Source of the DNA: Trebonia sp963734665
Lineage (GTDB): Bacteria; Actinomycetota; Actinomycetes; Streptosporangiales; Streptosporangiaceae
Direction of reading: 5' to 3'
Assembly (NCBI GenBank): GCA_963734665.1
Contig: CAVTIR010000013.1
Span: 1,302,001-1,366,000, forward strand
DNA: 64,000 nt
In this document: in pieces, positions 24,342-32,859 of the stretch
Numbering within the stretch: position 1 is the first letter of the stretch
Layout: each line of letters opens with the position of its first letter
Notes under the pieces: model-generated
Databases searched by the model: none
What the model was told of the DNA's origin: nothing
Seen by the model: the letters and a program-made list of their open reading frames with translations, nothing else
Translations under genes and position numbers: made by a program

Positions 24342-25115
24342 CTAACGGAAGCCGACAAATGCCGCGAGCTGGACGACCGTGTTGGCGAACAGAGCGTCGG
24401 TCGGCTCGAACGACCCGACGAACTGGCCGAACAGCTCGAAGCTGATCATGCCGAACAGCTGCGTCCATGCGATCACGGCCCGCACGAGGGTGTCCGGCGG
24501 GACTTCCGCTGCCGAGAGGAGCGAAGCGAGCGACGCCGCCTGGGCGGCGAGCTCCCCGTCGACGGGCAGCCGCTCCTCGCCGCCGACCGCGTCCCTGCCG
24601 ATCTCCCCGCTCGCCACCGCGGCCGCGACGACGCCCACCAACGCCAGGGGCACGCGGGAAGCGGGGCCGATCGTCGCCTCCGGGGCGTGGTAGCCGGGGA
24701 CCGGGGAGCCGTAGATCAGTGCGTACTCATGCGGGTTCGACCGCGCCCAGGCGCGGATGGCGTAGCAGGCGGCGACCCAGCGAGCGCGGGCCGTTCCACC
24801 GACGGCGCCGGCACCATCAGCGGCATCAGCACCCCCCGCGGTACCAGCCGTTGCGATCGCCTGCTCAGCCGCTTCGCCGAGAGCGTCGTAGGCGTCGATG
24901 ATCAGGGCGGTCAGCAGGTCGTCGCGGCTCGGGTAGTAGCGGTACAGCGCGGACGACACCATGCCGAGCTTGCGGGCCACGGCGCGCAGCGACAGCCCGC
25001 CGGCGCCGGTCGCCGCGAGCTGCCGCCTGGCTTCCTCCTTGATCTCACGGGACAGCTCGGCACGGGCGCGCTCGCGCGCGGTAGCGGCACGCGACGGGGT
25101 TGTCGGCAGGTTCAC
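24342..25115 (-). CDS. TetR-family regulator with WHG C-terminal domain
   Basis: A 257-residue repressor from GTG 25115 (VNLPTTPSRAATARERARAE), with GGAGG immediately upstream. The helix-turn-helix is GGLSLRAVARKLGMVSSALY then RYYPSRDDLLTALI. The C-terminal domain shows the WHG type (RWVAACYAIRAWARSNPHEY, ALIYGSPVPGYHAPE). Between them is an Ala/Gly-rich linker. It is divergent from an F420-type reductase, and three related palindromes lie between the two genes, so it probably represses both itself and the reductase. Confidence 0.9.
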   Translation of the reverse strand: MNLPTTPSRAATARERARAELSREIKEEARRQLAATGAGGLSLRAVARKLGMVSSALYRYYPSRDDLLTALIIDAYDALGEAAEQAIATAGTAGGADAADGAGAVGGTARARWVAACYAIRAWARSNPHEYALIYGSPVPGYHAPEATIGPASRVPLALVGVVAAAVASGEIGRDAVGGEERLPVDGELAAQAASLASLLSAAEVPPDTLVRAVIAWTQLFGMISFELFGQFVGSFEPTDALFANTVVQLAAFVGFR

Positions 25116-25149
25116 CCTCCACCCCTTCCAGGAATCAATGACCAAAAAC

Positions 25150-25226
25150 GAGAGCAGTGCTCTTGCCAGCTCTTGACACCAAGCCTCGAGCAGTGTTCAC
25201 TGATCTTAACAGAGAGCAGCGCTCTC
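25150..25226. promoter_or_regulatory. Three TetR operator copies between regulator and reductase
   Basis: Site 1, GAGAGCAGTGCTCTT (25150-25164); site 2, GAGCAGTGTTC (25188-25198), degenerate; site 3, GAGAGCAGCGCTCTC (25212-25226), perfect palindrome. Spacing is about 38 and 24 bases. They lie in the 135-bp gap between divergent starts (25115 and 25251), covering both promoters. Confidence 0.75.
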
Positions 25227-25250
25227 GCAAGAAGATGGAGGATATAAGAA

Positions 25251-25727
25251 ATGAACGCCACCGAAGCCCGCTACGTCCAGCCGAAGTCCGCCACCAACCT
25301 CTTCAACGAGACCGTGGCCCGCCTGACCAGGATGGGTATCAGCGTCTACGGCTCCCGCGTCCTGGCCGTCAAGGGCCGCAAGTCCGGCGAGTGGCGCACC
25401 ACCCCGGTCAACCCGTTGCCCCTGGCAGATGGCACGAAGTACCTGGTCGCGCCGCGCGGCAACACCCAATGGGTCCGCAACCTGCGCGCGACAGGAACGG
25501 GCGAGCTGCGCGTCGGACGCAAGGTCGAACCGTTCACCGCGACAGAGATCGCCGACGACGACAAGCCCGCGATCCTGCGCGCCTACCTGAAGCGCTGGAA
25601 GTTCGAGGTCGGCGTGTTCTTCGACGGCGTGGACGCCAAGGCGCCGGAGGAGAAACTGCGCGAGATCGCCCCCGGCTACCCGATCTTCCGCATCGAGCAG
25701 AGCACCGCCAAGCCCGCCGCCCGATAG
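25251..25727 (+). CDS. Deazaflavin (F420)-dependent nitroreductase-family protein
   Basis: A 158-residue protein of the DUF385/Ddn family: NLFNETVARLTRMGISVYGS, RVLAVKGRKSGEWRTTPVNP, LPLADGTKYLVAPRGNTQWV and RNLRATGTGELRVGRKVEPF, the last being the typical F420-contact region (G...WVrNLrA.g.g.l...g). It would use F420H2 to reduce quinones or nitro compounds. Controlled by the divergent TetR through the three operators upstream, it may belong to a detoxification response. Confidence 0.88.
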   Translation: MNATEARYVQPKSATNLFNETVARLTRMGISVYGSRVLAVKGRKSGEWRTTPVNPLPLADGTKYLVAPRGNTQWVRNLRATGTGELRVGRKVEPFTATEIADDDKPAILRAYLKRWKFEVGVFFDGVDAKAPEEKLREIAPGYPIFRIEQSTAKPAAR

Positions 25728-25736
25728 CCCGGCCGG

Positions 25737-26732
25737 CTAGGAGACGCCGAAGTCGGCGGCCAGTTTGTCCATCAGCGCGTCAAGTTTCCCGTCGACGACC
25801 TGCCGGGCCGGGTCCTCCGTGTAACAGCGGGCGATCTCCCGCGCGCCCCGCTCGAACGGCACGACCGCATGCCACCCCGGCACCACGGACTTCACCTTCG
25901 AGTTGTCGAACACCATGGAGTGCGTCTTGTCCCCGAGCAGCCCGGCGCCCCACTCGGGGTCGTGTGCCGCGATCACGTCGGACGGCACGTGCACGATGCG
26001 CGGCGTTACGCCGAGCGCGGACCCCAGCGCACTGGCGATCTGGTCCCAGGTCAGCACGTCGTCGGACGTGATGTGGAACGCCTCCCCCAGGGTCCGCGGA
26101 TGCCCGAGCAGCGGCACGAACGCCCGCGCGAAGTCCGTATTGTGCGTCACCGTCCACAACGAGGTCCCGTCCCCGTGCACGATCACCGGCTTCCCGGCGA
26201 GCATCCGGGCCAGCGACGTCCACCCGCCGGACAGCACGGTTTTCGTCGCGTCGTAGGTATGCGAGGGCCGCACGATCGTCGCGGGGAACCCGTTGTCCCG
26301 GTACTCGGCGACGAGCAGGTCCTCGCAGGCGATCTTGTCCCGCGAGTACTGCCAGTGCGGGTTCCGCAGCGGCGTCGACTCGGTTACGGGCAGCCGGGAC
26401 GGCGGCGTCTGGTACGCCGACGCGGTAGAGATGAACACGTACTGCCCGGTTCGCCCCCGGAACAGGTCCAGGTCAGCCCGCACGTGGCCTGCGCTGAAGG
26501 CCACAAAGTCAACAACAGAGTCAAAGTCAAGACCGGCAAGCACATCCCGAACGGAGGCGGCATCCCGCGCATCCCCCCGCAACTCGGTAACGCCTGGTGG
26601 CAAGGCCCGCGTGGCTGACTGCCCCCGGTTAAGGACGAACAACTCGATGTCGTGGTTGTCGACAGCCTCCCGCGCGCACGCCGAGGAGATCACGCCAGTC
26701 CCGCCGATGAAGAGAACCCGAAGCTTGCCCAT
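25737..26732 (-). CDS. NAD-dependent epimerase/dehydratase (extended or atypical SDR)
   Basis: A 331-residue Rossmann protein: LRVLFIGGTGVISSACAREA (TGxxGxxx-type loop, here GTGVIS), SVVDFVAFSAGHVRADLDLF, YVFISTASAYQ, catalytic YSRDK (Tyr-x-x-x-Lys), and FPATIVRPSHTYDATKTVLS. The C-terminal half matches nucleoside-sugar epimerase relatives (EAFHITSDDVLTWDQIASAL). It might act on a sugar nucleotide or lipid-linked substrate. TAGGGT on the minus strand (26744-26739) is 6 bases before the ATG, which suggests a leaderless message. Confidence 0.85.
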   Translation of the reverse strand: MGKLRVLFIGGTGVISSACAREAVDNHDIELFVLNRGQSATRALPPGVTELRGDARDAASVRDVLAGLDFDSVVDFVAFSAGHVRADLDLFRGRTGQYVFISTASAYQTPPSRLPVTESTPLRNPHWQYSRDKIACEDLLVAEYRDNGFPATIVRPSHTYDATKTVLSGGWTSLARMLAGKPVIVHGDGTSLWTVTHNTDFARAFVPLLGHPRTLGEAFHITSDDVLTWDQIASALGSALGVTPRIVHVPSDVIAAHDPEWGAGLLGDKTHSMVFDNSKVKSVVPGWHAVVPFERGAREIARCYTEDPARQVVDGKLDALMDKLAADFGVS

Positions 26733-26963
26733 ATCCCCACCCTAGTTGGGCGGCGCGGTCTGCGCGCTCCCGGCCTTCGCGCGCATGTGGTTTCGGCGTT
26801 TCCCCGCGTTTGAGGCAAGAAGCCGCCCCGTTTAAGCCGCTCCGTCCCGCCCGAACTCGGTACATGCCTGAGGGCCGTTAGGGCGGGAACGAACACGCAT
26901 ACGTGCCAGTTATGTACTTTGGTACCAATTTCTTGAACGGGCTCGCCCGGGAGGAAGAGTCTC

Positions 26964-27617
26964 ATGTACTCGAATCTTGCTTATCAGGGGTATGCGACGC
27001 CGGGGCGGACGGCGACGCTGTTTGGGCAGACCATGGGGCTTGTCGCGCTGACCGCCGGGTTCTTCGCCGCTGGGGCCTATGCCGGGCGAAACCTCGCGGA
27101 AGGGGCGGTGATCGTCGCCTGGATCGCGGCGTTCGTGGTGCTGATGATCATGAACTTCGCGGCACGGCGATCGGTGCCGACGGCGACGGTGCTGCTGGCG
27201 ATCTTCGGGGTGCTGATGGGGGTGGCGTCCGCGCCGACGCTCGTCTATTACGCCTCGACCAATCCGGCGATCCTGTGGCAGGCCGGCGGTGCGACGGCGT
27301 TGTTCGTCGGGGCGTTCGGGACCTTCGGGTACCTGACGAAGCGCGACCTGTCGGCGTGGCGGCGGATTTCGTACATCGCACTGCTTGTGCTGCTCCTCGC
27401 CGGGATCGTGCTGATCTTCGTGCACATCCCGCACGCGTCGCTGATCTGGGCTGTGCTCGGCCTGGTCATCTTCGCGGGGCTGACAGCGGGCGACTTCCAG
27501 CGGCTGCGCCGTTCGCAGAACATGAACTCGGCGCCGCTGATCGCCGCCTCGATCTTCCTGGACATCCTGAACGTCTTCTGGTTCTTCCTGCGGATCTTCT
27601 CCGGCTCCCGCAACTAG
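26964..27617 (+). CDS. Bax inhibitor-1 (YbhL/YccA-like) membrane protein
   Basis: A 217-residue protein with seven predicted membrane helices. The start MYSNLAYQGYATPGRTATLF follows GGGAGGAAGAG. The BI-1 landmarks are present: FGQTMGLVALTAGFFAAGAY, FGTFGYLTKRDLSAWRRISY and the C-terminal LTAGDFQRLRR and ASIFLDILNVFWFFLRIFS (the latter corresponds to the conserved aLslYlDfiNlFl.lLrif segment, containing the pore Asp). Bacterial homologues are pH-sensitive calcium leak channels. The gene is monocistronic. Confidence 0.9.
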   Translation: MYSNLAYQGYATPGRTATLFGQTMGLVALTAGFFAAGAYAGRNLAEGAVIVAWIAAFVVLMIMNFAARRSVPTATVLLAIFGVLMGVASAPTLVYYASTNPAILWQAGGATALFVGAFGTFGYLTKRDLSAWRRISYIALLVLLLAGIVLIFVHIPHASLIWAVLGLVIFAGLTAGDFQRLRRSQNMNSAPLIAASIFLDILNVFWFFLRIFSGSRN

Positions 27618-27708
27618 AGGAACACGCGACCTCGCAGCGGACGTCCCGCCAGATGGTGTACTCGCCGGCGGGAAGGCCGGGGTAGACGGCCGCGTAACTG
27701 GTGCTCGC

Positions 27709-27758
27709 GGCGGTCCGCGCACGCACTCCCTGGCCAGGGAGTGCGTGCGCGGACCGCC
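27709..27758. terminator. Perfect 50-bp palindrome between BI-1 and GNAT genes
   Basis: The left arm 27709-27733 (begins GGCGGTCCGCGCACGCAC) is followed without a loop by its exact reverse complement, 27734-27758. It can form a 25-bp stem, or a stem with a small CTGGCCAG loop. It lies 92 bases after the BI-1 stop and 55 before the GNAT start. It is probably a terminator without a T tract, but a perfect palindrome this long is also recombination-prone and could be a protein-binding site. Confidence 0.7.
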
Positions 27759-27812
27759 TATAGCAATGATTCGCCTGCTGAGACCGCCATCTCGTCCTCG
27801 TATACTGCCGCG

Positions 27813-28277
27813 GTGCCCCCTGACGAGATCATGGTCGATGACCCGCGCAAGCCGGAGGTGCGGGCGCTGCTTGAGCGTCACCTCGCGTTCTGCCTGTCGG
27901 AGACGCCGCCGGAGCACAGCTTCGCGCTGAACGTGGACGGGCTGCTCGACCAGAAGGTGACGTTCGTCAGCTACCGGGACGGCGGGACAGTGCTCGGCGT
28001 GGCGGCGCTCAAGGAGCTCGACGCGGCGCACGGCGAGGTCAAGTCGATGCACACGGCAGGGGAGGCCCGCGGGCGCGGAGTGGGCCGGGCGCTGCTGAGC
28101 CACCTGCTCGGCACCGCCAGGGCACGCGGATACCAGCGGGTGTCCCTGGAGACTGGCACCACGCCGGGGTTCGCGGCGGCTCGGGCGCTGTACGAGTCCG
28201 TCGGCTTCGCCCCGACCGGGCCGTTCGGCGGCTACCCGCAGACCGAGGACAACATGTTCTACAGCCTCGCGCTCTAG
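27813..28277 (+). CDS. GNAT-family N-acetyltransferase
   Basis: A 154-residue protein from GTG 27813 (VPPDEIMVDDPRKPEVRALL). The start is placed here because TATACT (27801-27806) ends 6 bases before it, fitting leaderless transcription. The acetyl-CoA motif A is AGEARGRGVGRALLSHLLGT; motif B is the end YESVGFAPTGPFGGYPQTED. It resembles the PhnO/YpeA type that acetylates amino groups of small molecules. Substrate unknown. Confidence 0.85.
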   Translation: MPPDEIMVDDPRKPEVRALLERHLAFCLSETPPEHSFALNVDGLLDQKVTFVSYRDGGTVLGVAALKELDAAHGEVKSMHTAGEARGRGVGRALLSHLLGTARARGYQRVSLETGTTPGFAAARALYESVGFAPTGPFGGYPQTEDNMFYSLAL

Positions 28278-28334
28278 CCGCCGGCTCTCCCCCGACACGC
28301 TAGCAAGGCCGGGGCCACCGTGGAACGGGCTGGG

Positions 28335-30239
28335 TTACGGGCGGGAGGCCTGGTCGGCGGCCATCGCCAGGAGCTCGGCGGCGTGGGCCTGTCCGAACTC
28401 GGAGTCCTCAAGGCCGGCCAGCATGCGGGACAGCTCGCGGACGCGGGCCTCGTGGCCGAGGCGGATCACGCTCGTGCTGGTGATCGAGCCGTCGCTCGAC
28501 TTGGTGACGACCAGGTGGTTGTCGGCGAACGCGGCGACCTGGGGCAGGTGGGTGACCACGATGACCTGGGCGAGCCGGGCGAGCTTGGCGAGGCGGCGGC
28601 CGATCTCGACCGCGGCCTTGCCGCCCACGCCCGCGTCCACCTCGTCGAAGACGAACGTCGGGACCGGGTCCGCGCCGGCGAAGACCACCTCGATCGCGAG
28701 CATCACCCGCGACAGCTCGCCGCCGGAGGCACCCTTGTGCAGCGGGAGGGCGGGCGCGCCGGGGTTGCTGGCGAGGCGGAGCTCCACGTCGTCGATCCCG
28801 TGCGGCCCCGGTTCGCTGAGCGGGGTGAGTGCGACGGAGATCCTGGCGTGCGGCATGGCGAGGGCGGTCAGCTCGGCGGTGACGTCTTCTGAGAACCGCT
28901 CCCCTGCCTCGGCGCGCAGCCCGGAGAGCCGGCCGGCCAGGTCGGTGACCTGCGCCGACAGCTCCGCTTCCGCCGCGGTGAGCGCGGCGATCGTGTCGTC
29001 GTCGTCGTCGAGCTCGGCGACCCGGGCGGCGGCCAGCCGGGCCCACTCGAGGACGTAGGCGATGTCGTCGGGTTCCTCGGCCTCGAAGAGCGCTTCCGGG
29101 TCGGCGGCGCTGCCCGCGCCCGCCGTGCCATCGGCGTCCGGGCCGGCGGAGGCGTCATCGTCCTCAGCGGCGACGTCGGCCGCAGGTAGGTCCGCGGCTG
29201 CGGGCGAGGCCGCGCTGCCCAGTCGCACCGGGGCCCCGTTGATGTCTGCGTTGACGCCGCCGGGACCGTAGAGGCGGATGACGCGGGCCAGGGCGGCGCG
29301 GCGGTCCTGGACGGCGGCGAGGCGGGCCGGGTCGGCGTCGATGCCCTGGATGTAGGAGGCCAGCTCGCCGGCGACCTCGGAGACCAGGTACGCGGCCTCC
29401 GACAGCCGGGCCGCCACGCCGTCGATCTCTGTGTCGTAGCGGCGGACGGCGTCCAGGGCGCGGCGCGCGTGGCCGAGCAGGGTCACCGCGTCCACGCCGT
29501 CGTTGCTCGCAGTGGGGTCGCCGAGCAGCGCCTCGTGAGCGGTGGTGGCGCCGGCGTGCAGCGAGTCGGCGTTGGCCAGCCGCTCCTCCTCGGCACGCAG
29601 GGCCGCCGCCTCGCCGGCCGCCGGGTTGAGCTTCTCGATGTCCGTGAGGCCGGCCCGCAGTTCCCCGGCCTCGGCGGCACGGGCGCGGGCCTGCGTGGTC
29701 AGCGTGGTCAGCTCCTCGTGGACCTTACGGTGTCGCTGGTAGGCGTGCTGGTAGTCGGCGAGCACCGCGGCGAGGACGCCGCCCGCGTACTTGTCGAGCG
29801 ACTCGCGCTGCCGGCCGGGCTTGAGCAACTGCTGCTGGTCGGACTGGCCGTGCACGGCGACCAGGTCGTCGGAGAGGTACGTGAGCAGCGACACCGGGAC
29901 CGAGCGGCCGCCAGCGAACGCCCTGGACCGCCCCTCGCCCGATACCGTCCTGGTCAGGACCAGGGTGCCGTCCTCGTCGAGGTCACCGCCCGCCTCCTCG
30001 ACCTGCTGGGCGACCTTCCCGCGCGGGTCCGTGCGCAGGCGCCCCTCGACCGAGGCACGCTGCGCGCCAGGACGGACCCTGGACGGGTCCGCGCGCCCGC
30101 CGAACAGCAGGCCGAGCCCGGTTACGACCATGGTCTTGCCCGCGCCCGTCTCGCCGGTCAGCGCCGTGAAGCCAGGCGAGAGCTCGAGCAGCGCGTCGTT
30201 GATGACCCCGAGCCCGGTGATGCGCACTTCCTCAAGCAT
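28335..30239 (-). CDS. recN: DNA repair protein RecN
   Basis: A 634-residue SMC-like ATPase that helps process double-strand breaks. The start ATG 30239 (MLEEVRITGLGVINDALLEL) matches the family; the frame stays open upstream but reads as basic filler. Walker A is GETGAGKT (29-36), followed by VAVHGQSDQQQLLKPGRQRE; the C-terminus has Walker B in TFVFDEVDAGVGGKAAVEIG and VIVVTHLPQVAAFADNHLVV. The coiled-coil half carries an unusual acidic Ala/Asp-rich insertion (AADVAAEDDDASAGPDADGT) not typical of RecN. It follows nadK and tlyA, a classical actinobacterial order. Confidence 0.97.
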   Translation of the reverse strand: MLEEVRITGLGVINDALLELSPGFTALTGETGAGKTMVVTGLGLLFGGRADPSRVRPGAQRASVEGRLRTDPRGKVAQQVEEAGGDLDEDGTLVLTRTVSGEGRSRAFAGGRSVPVSLLTYLSDDLVAVHGQSDQQQLLKPGRQRESLDKYAGGVLAAVLADYQHAYQRHRKVHEELTTLTTQARARAAEAGELRAGLTDIEKLNPAAGEAAALRAEEERLANADSLHAGATTAHEALLGDPTASNDGVDAVTLLGHARRALDAVRRYDTEIDGVAARLSEAAYLVSEVAGELASYIQGIDADPARLAAVQDRRAALARVIRLYGPGGVNADINGAPVRLGSAASPAAADLPAADVAAEDDDASAGPDADGTAGAGSAADPEALFEAEEPDDIAYVLEWARLAAARVAELDDDDDTIAALTAAEAELSAQVTDLAGRLSGLRAEAGERFSEDVTAELTALAMPHARISVALTPLSEPGPHGIDDVELRLASNPGAPALPLHKGASGGELSRVMLAIEVVFAGADPVPTFVFDEVDAGVGGKAAVEIGRRLAKLARLAQVIVVTHLPQVAAFADNHLVVTKSSDGSITSTSVIRLGHEARVRELSRMLAGLEDSEFGQAHAAELLAMAADQASRP

Positions 30240-30688
30240 GACCGCCAGCCATCTCCCTCTCGACCCGACCCGCCCGCCCCGCGGCAAGGCCGACTTTACC
30301 TGTTTCCCGCGTTCGCCTCCGCGCGCTCGGGACCCCTTTTTCCTCTGTTTCCTCCGTCGTCGCGCTCTACTTGTCCCGCTCAGCTTGTCCCGCTTGCCGC
30401 CGCGCGTCCGAAGGCGGTCTCTTCCCTCGAACAGGGGCGCGCACCTCTGCTCGCGCTCAATCACGGCCGTCCGCGCGGTGGGCGGTCCCCGGTGCCTGCC
30501 GCCAGCTCGTTAGGGTTCACCGTACAAGCCGCCGCCGACACTTCTGGCTGACATTTCTGGTTGTGGGCGGCTCGTCCGGTCACCTTCGAGCGGTCTCGCC
30601 GTGCGCCGAACCCGCGATCGTTTCGCTTAAATGTTTGTATCCAGTGTCGCCGGAGCGGCATGCTTAAGCAAATATTCGGAACAGAAAA
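30240..30688. other. Gene-free gap between recN and nadK
   Basis: About 450 bases separate nadK (stop 30689) from recN (start 30239). No credible gene is visible. The centre is AT-richer (TTTCGCTTAAATGTTTG near 30624). It probably contains a separate recN promoter; no LexA-type box (GAACnnnnGTTC) was seen. Confidence 0.5.
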
Positions 30689-31678
30689 TTACCTGGCGTC
30701 GGCCCGTCCCGGCCGGCCGCGCCAGCCGGCGACGGGCAGGCCGAACTTGGCGACGAGCCGGTCGGTGAACTCGCCGCCGGCCGGTCGGCCACCCAGGTCA
30801 TGCAGCCGCGCCAGCAGGACGGGCAGCGCGCCCCGGCGTACTTCGACTCGGGTACCAGCGGGCAGGTCGTACCAGCGGCGGCCGTCACACCACAGGACCG
30901 CCCGTTCCGACTCAAGGCTGCCGCTCGCGCCGAGGTCCGGCAGGTCTGGCCCCATAGGCTGGCCGCTCTCATGGACGAGCTCCAGTGCCAGGACCGACCG
31001 CGGCGAGACGACCATCGGCCGGGCGAAGAGCGCGTGCGCGGCAAGCGGCACCATCAGCAGCGCCTCTACCTCAGGCCAGACCACGGGACCGCCGGCCGAG
31101 AACGCGTAGGCGGTCAACCCGGTCGGCGTCGCGCAGACCACGCCGTCGCAGCCCCAGCGCGACAGGGGGCGGCCGTCGATCTCGACGACGATCTCCACCA
31201 TGCGCTCGCGGGCGGCCTTCTCCACGGTGACCTCGTTGAGCGCCCAGGTGCTCGCGATCTGGGTGCCGTTCTCGCGGGCGACCACGTCGAGGGTCATCCG
31301 CTCTTCGACCCGGTACTCCCCGGCGAGAAGGTAGTCCACGGTCTGGGTGAGCCCGTCGGGCTCGGCCTCGGCGAGAAAGCCGACGTGGCCAAGGTTCACG
31401 CCGATCAGCGGGGTCCCCGCAGGCCGGGCGAGCTCCGCGGCGCGCAGCAGCGTACCGTCGCCGCCCAGGACGATGACAAGCTCGGCGCCCTCCGCGGCCG
31501 CCGGCCCGGCCGGGACCACGGTCGCGCCGACGCACTCAAGGGCGGGGCCTTCGGCGTCAGTCACCCGCACCGCTACGCCGGCCGCGGTCAGCCGCTCGAT
31601 GACCTGCGTCGCGCTGTGCCTTGCGCTCTCCCTGCCGGTGTGCGCGAGCACCAGCATCGTCCGCTTCGATTCACCCAT
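30689..31678 (-). CDS. nadK: NAD kinase
   Basis: A 329-residue enzyme phosphorylating NAD to NADP. The start MGESKRTMLVLAHTGRESAR (ATG 31678) lies 7 bases after a TAAGTT -10 box, so it may be leaderless. Hallmarks are VIVLGGDGTLLRAAELARP (GGDGT, residues 72-76), GVNLGHVGFLAEAEPDGL, ALNEVTVEKAARERMVEIVV (conserved NE) and DGVVCATPTGLTAYAFSAGG. The C-terminus is complete. It lies between tlyA and recN. Confidence 0.96.
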   Translation of the reverse strand: MGESKRTMLVLAHTGRESARHSATQVIERLTAAGVAVRVTDAEGPALECVGATVVPAGPAAAEGAELVIVLGGDGTLLRAAELARPAGTPLIGVNLGHVGFLAEAEPDGLTQTVDYLLAGEYRVEERMTLDVVARENGTQIASTWALNEVTVEKAARERMVEIVVEIDGRPLSRWGCDGVVCATPTGLTAYAFSAGGPVVWPEVEALLMVPLAAHALFARPMVVSPRSVLALELVHESGQPMGPDLPDLGASGSLESERAVLWCDGRRWYDLPAGTRVEVRRGALPVLLARLHDLGGRPAGGEFTDRLVAKFGLPVAGWRGRPGRADAR

Positions 31679-31865
31679 CGGGTGCAACTTACCGTGTCGT
31701 CGGGGCACAGTGAGCACACGGATAGCCCTCCGCCGTCATGTCCGTTTCCACGGCAATCCCGCTCTTCCTGCCATCTCTGGACGGCGATTCGACGATCATT
31801 GGGCCCAGGGGTTGCCTCCGAAGGAAAGCAGCTACGTGACAGAGTTCACGCAGCTTTTCGTCGGC

Positions 31866-31913
31866 GCGGGCGAGCCTGATACGATCGCGCTTTTTGCGAT
31901 CAGGCTCGCCCGC
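31866..31913 (-). terminator. Hairpin overlapping the tlyA stop codon
   Basis: GCGGGCGAGCCTGAT (31866-31880) pairs with ATCAGGCTCGCCCGC (31899-31913); an inner GATCGC/GCGATC pair extends the stem around a T-rich loop. The tlyA stop (31900-31902) lies in the arm. It would attenuate transcription between tlyA and nadK, which are 220 bases apart. Confidence 0.6.
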
Positions 31914-32754
31914 ACCGACATCGGGGGGTACGGGGGGGCGTCCCCCCGGGCGATAACAGTGGGCCGGACTCGATCGCGTGGCTTAGATCAGCGTCGTCCA
32001 GGGGCGGGGCGCCACGCTGGAACCAGACGAAGTATTCCACGTTCCCCGACGGCCCCGGCAGCGGACTGGCCGTCACACCTCTTACGCCGAGCCCCATGGA
32101 CCAGGCGGTGTCGCACACCGAGCGGACCGCGTCGGCCCTGTCCTCGGGTGATCGCACGACGCCGCCCGCGCCGACCCGGCCCTTGCCAACCTCGAACTGC
32201 GGCTTGACCATGAGGGCGAAATCCGCGTCCGGTGCCGCGCACGCGACGAGCGCGGGCAGCACCAGGGACAGCGAGATAAACGACAGGTCCGCCACCACGA
32301 CCGCGGGCGGCGGTGCCACCAGGTCCGGGTCGAGGGAGCGCACGTTCACCCGGTCGAGCACGGTCACCCGCTCGTCCGTGCGAATCGACCACGCGAGCTG
32401 GCCGTACCCGACGTCGGCGGCGACCACGTGCGCCGCCCCCGCGCGCAGCAGCACGTCGGTGAAGCCGCCCGTCGACGCGCCCGCGTCAAGGCAGCGCTTC
32501 CCCGCCACGTCAAAGCCGGTGAACACGGCCAGGGCGCCGGCCAGCTTGTGCCCGCCGCGCGAGACGTACCGCGGCCCCGCGTCGTCGTCGGTGACCGTGA
32601 CCGCGGCGTCCCTGGCCACCTGGGTGGCGGGCTTGGACGCCACCTGCCCGCCCACCGCGACCCGGCCCGCCGCGATCAGCTCGGCGGCCTGCTCCCGCGA
32701 CCTGGCAAGACCCCGCCGGACGAGCTCCGCGTCCAGCCTCCCCCGCACCGTCAT
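31900..32754 (-). CDS. tlyA: TlyA-family 2'-O-ribose rRNA methyltransferase
   Basis: A 284-residue protein from ATG 32754 (MTVRGRLDAELVRRGLARSR). An S4 RNA-binding domain (about 1-65) precedes an FtsJ/RrmJ-type methyltransferase: YVSRGGHKLAGALAVF (catalytic Lys), LDAGASTGGFTDVLLRAGAA (SAM loop), VVVADLSFISLSLVLP (Asp), FALMVKPQFEVGKG (Lys) and NVEYFVWFQRG (Glu), giving the complete K-D-K-E tetrad. In mycobacteria TlyA methylates 16S and 23S rRNA and determines capreomycin sensitivity. The C-terminal 15 residues beyond SHAIESG read as an extension into the terminator. Confidence 0.95.
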   Translation of the reverse strand: MTVRGRLDAELVRRGLARSREQAAELIAAGRVAVGGQVASKPATQVARDAAVTVTDDDAGPRYVSRGGHKLAGALAVFTGFDVAGKRCLDAGASTGGFTDVLLRAGAAHVVAADVGYGQLAWSIRTDERVTVLDRVNVRSLDPDLVAPPPAVVVADLSFISLSLVLPALVACAAPDADFALMVKPQFEVGKGRVGAGGVVRSPEDRADAVRSVCDTAWSMGLGVRGVTASPLPGPSGNVEYFVWFQRGAPPLDDADLSHAIESGPLLSPGGTPPRTPRCRCGRA

Positions 32755-32799
32755 GGCCGCCGGCCTCCGCGCGCAGAGGTCGCACGCCCGGCCCTCTCC

Positions 32800-32843
32800 C
32801 CGTGTGCTGTTGGGCCAGCTACAGCCGGCCCAACAGCACACGG
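32800..32843 (-). terminator. Hairpin between the small conserved gene and tlyA
   Basis: CCGTGTGCTGTTGGGCC (32800-32816) pairs exactly with GGCCCAACAGCACACGG (32827-32843) around a 10-base loop. It lies 17 bases after the stop of the minus-strand gene at 32860-33192 and 46 bases before the tlyA start. Confidence 0.7.
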
Positions 32844-32859
32844 GCGCGCACGCCGCGCC

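Noticed and set aside
26910..28298. A long minus-strand frame opposite BI-1 and GNAT
   Set aside because: Arg/Pro/Gln-rich composition with no domain; it is explained by codon bias of the two plus-strand genes.
30240..30464. N-terminal extension of RecN by 75 codons
   Set aside because: The added sequence is basic and repetitive, unlike RecN N-termini, which begin at MLEE.
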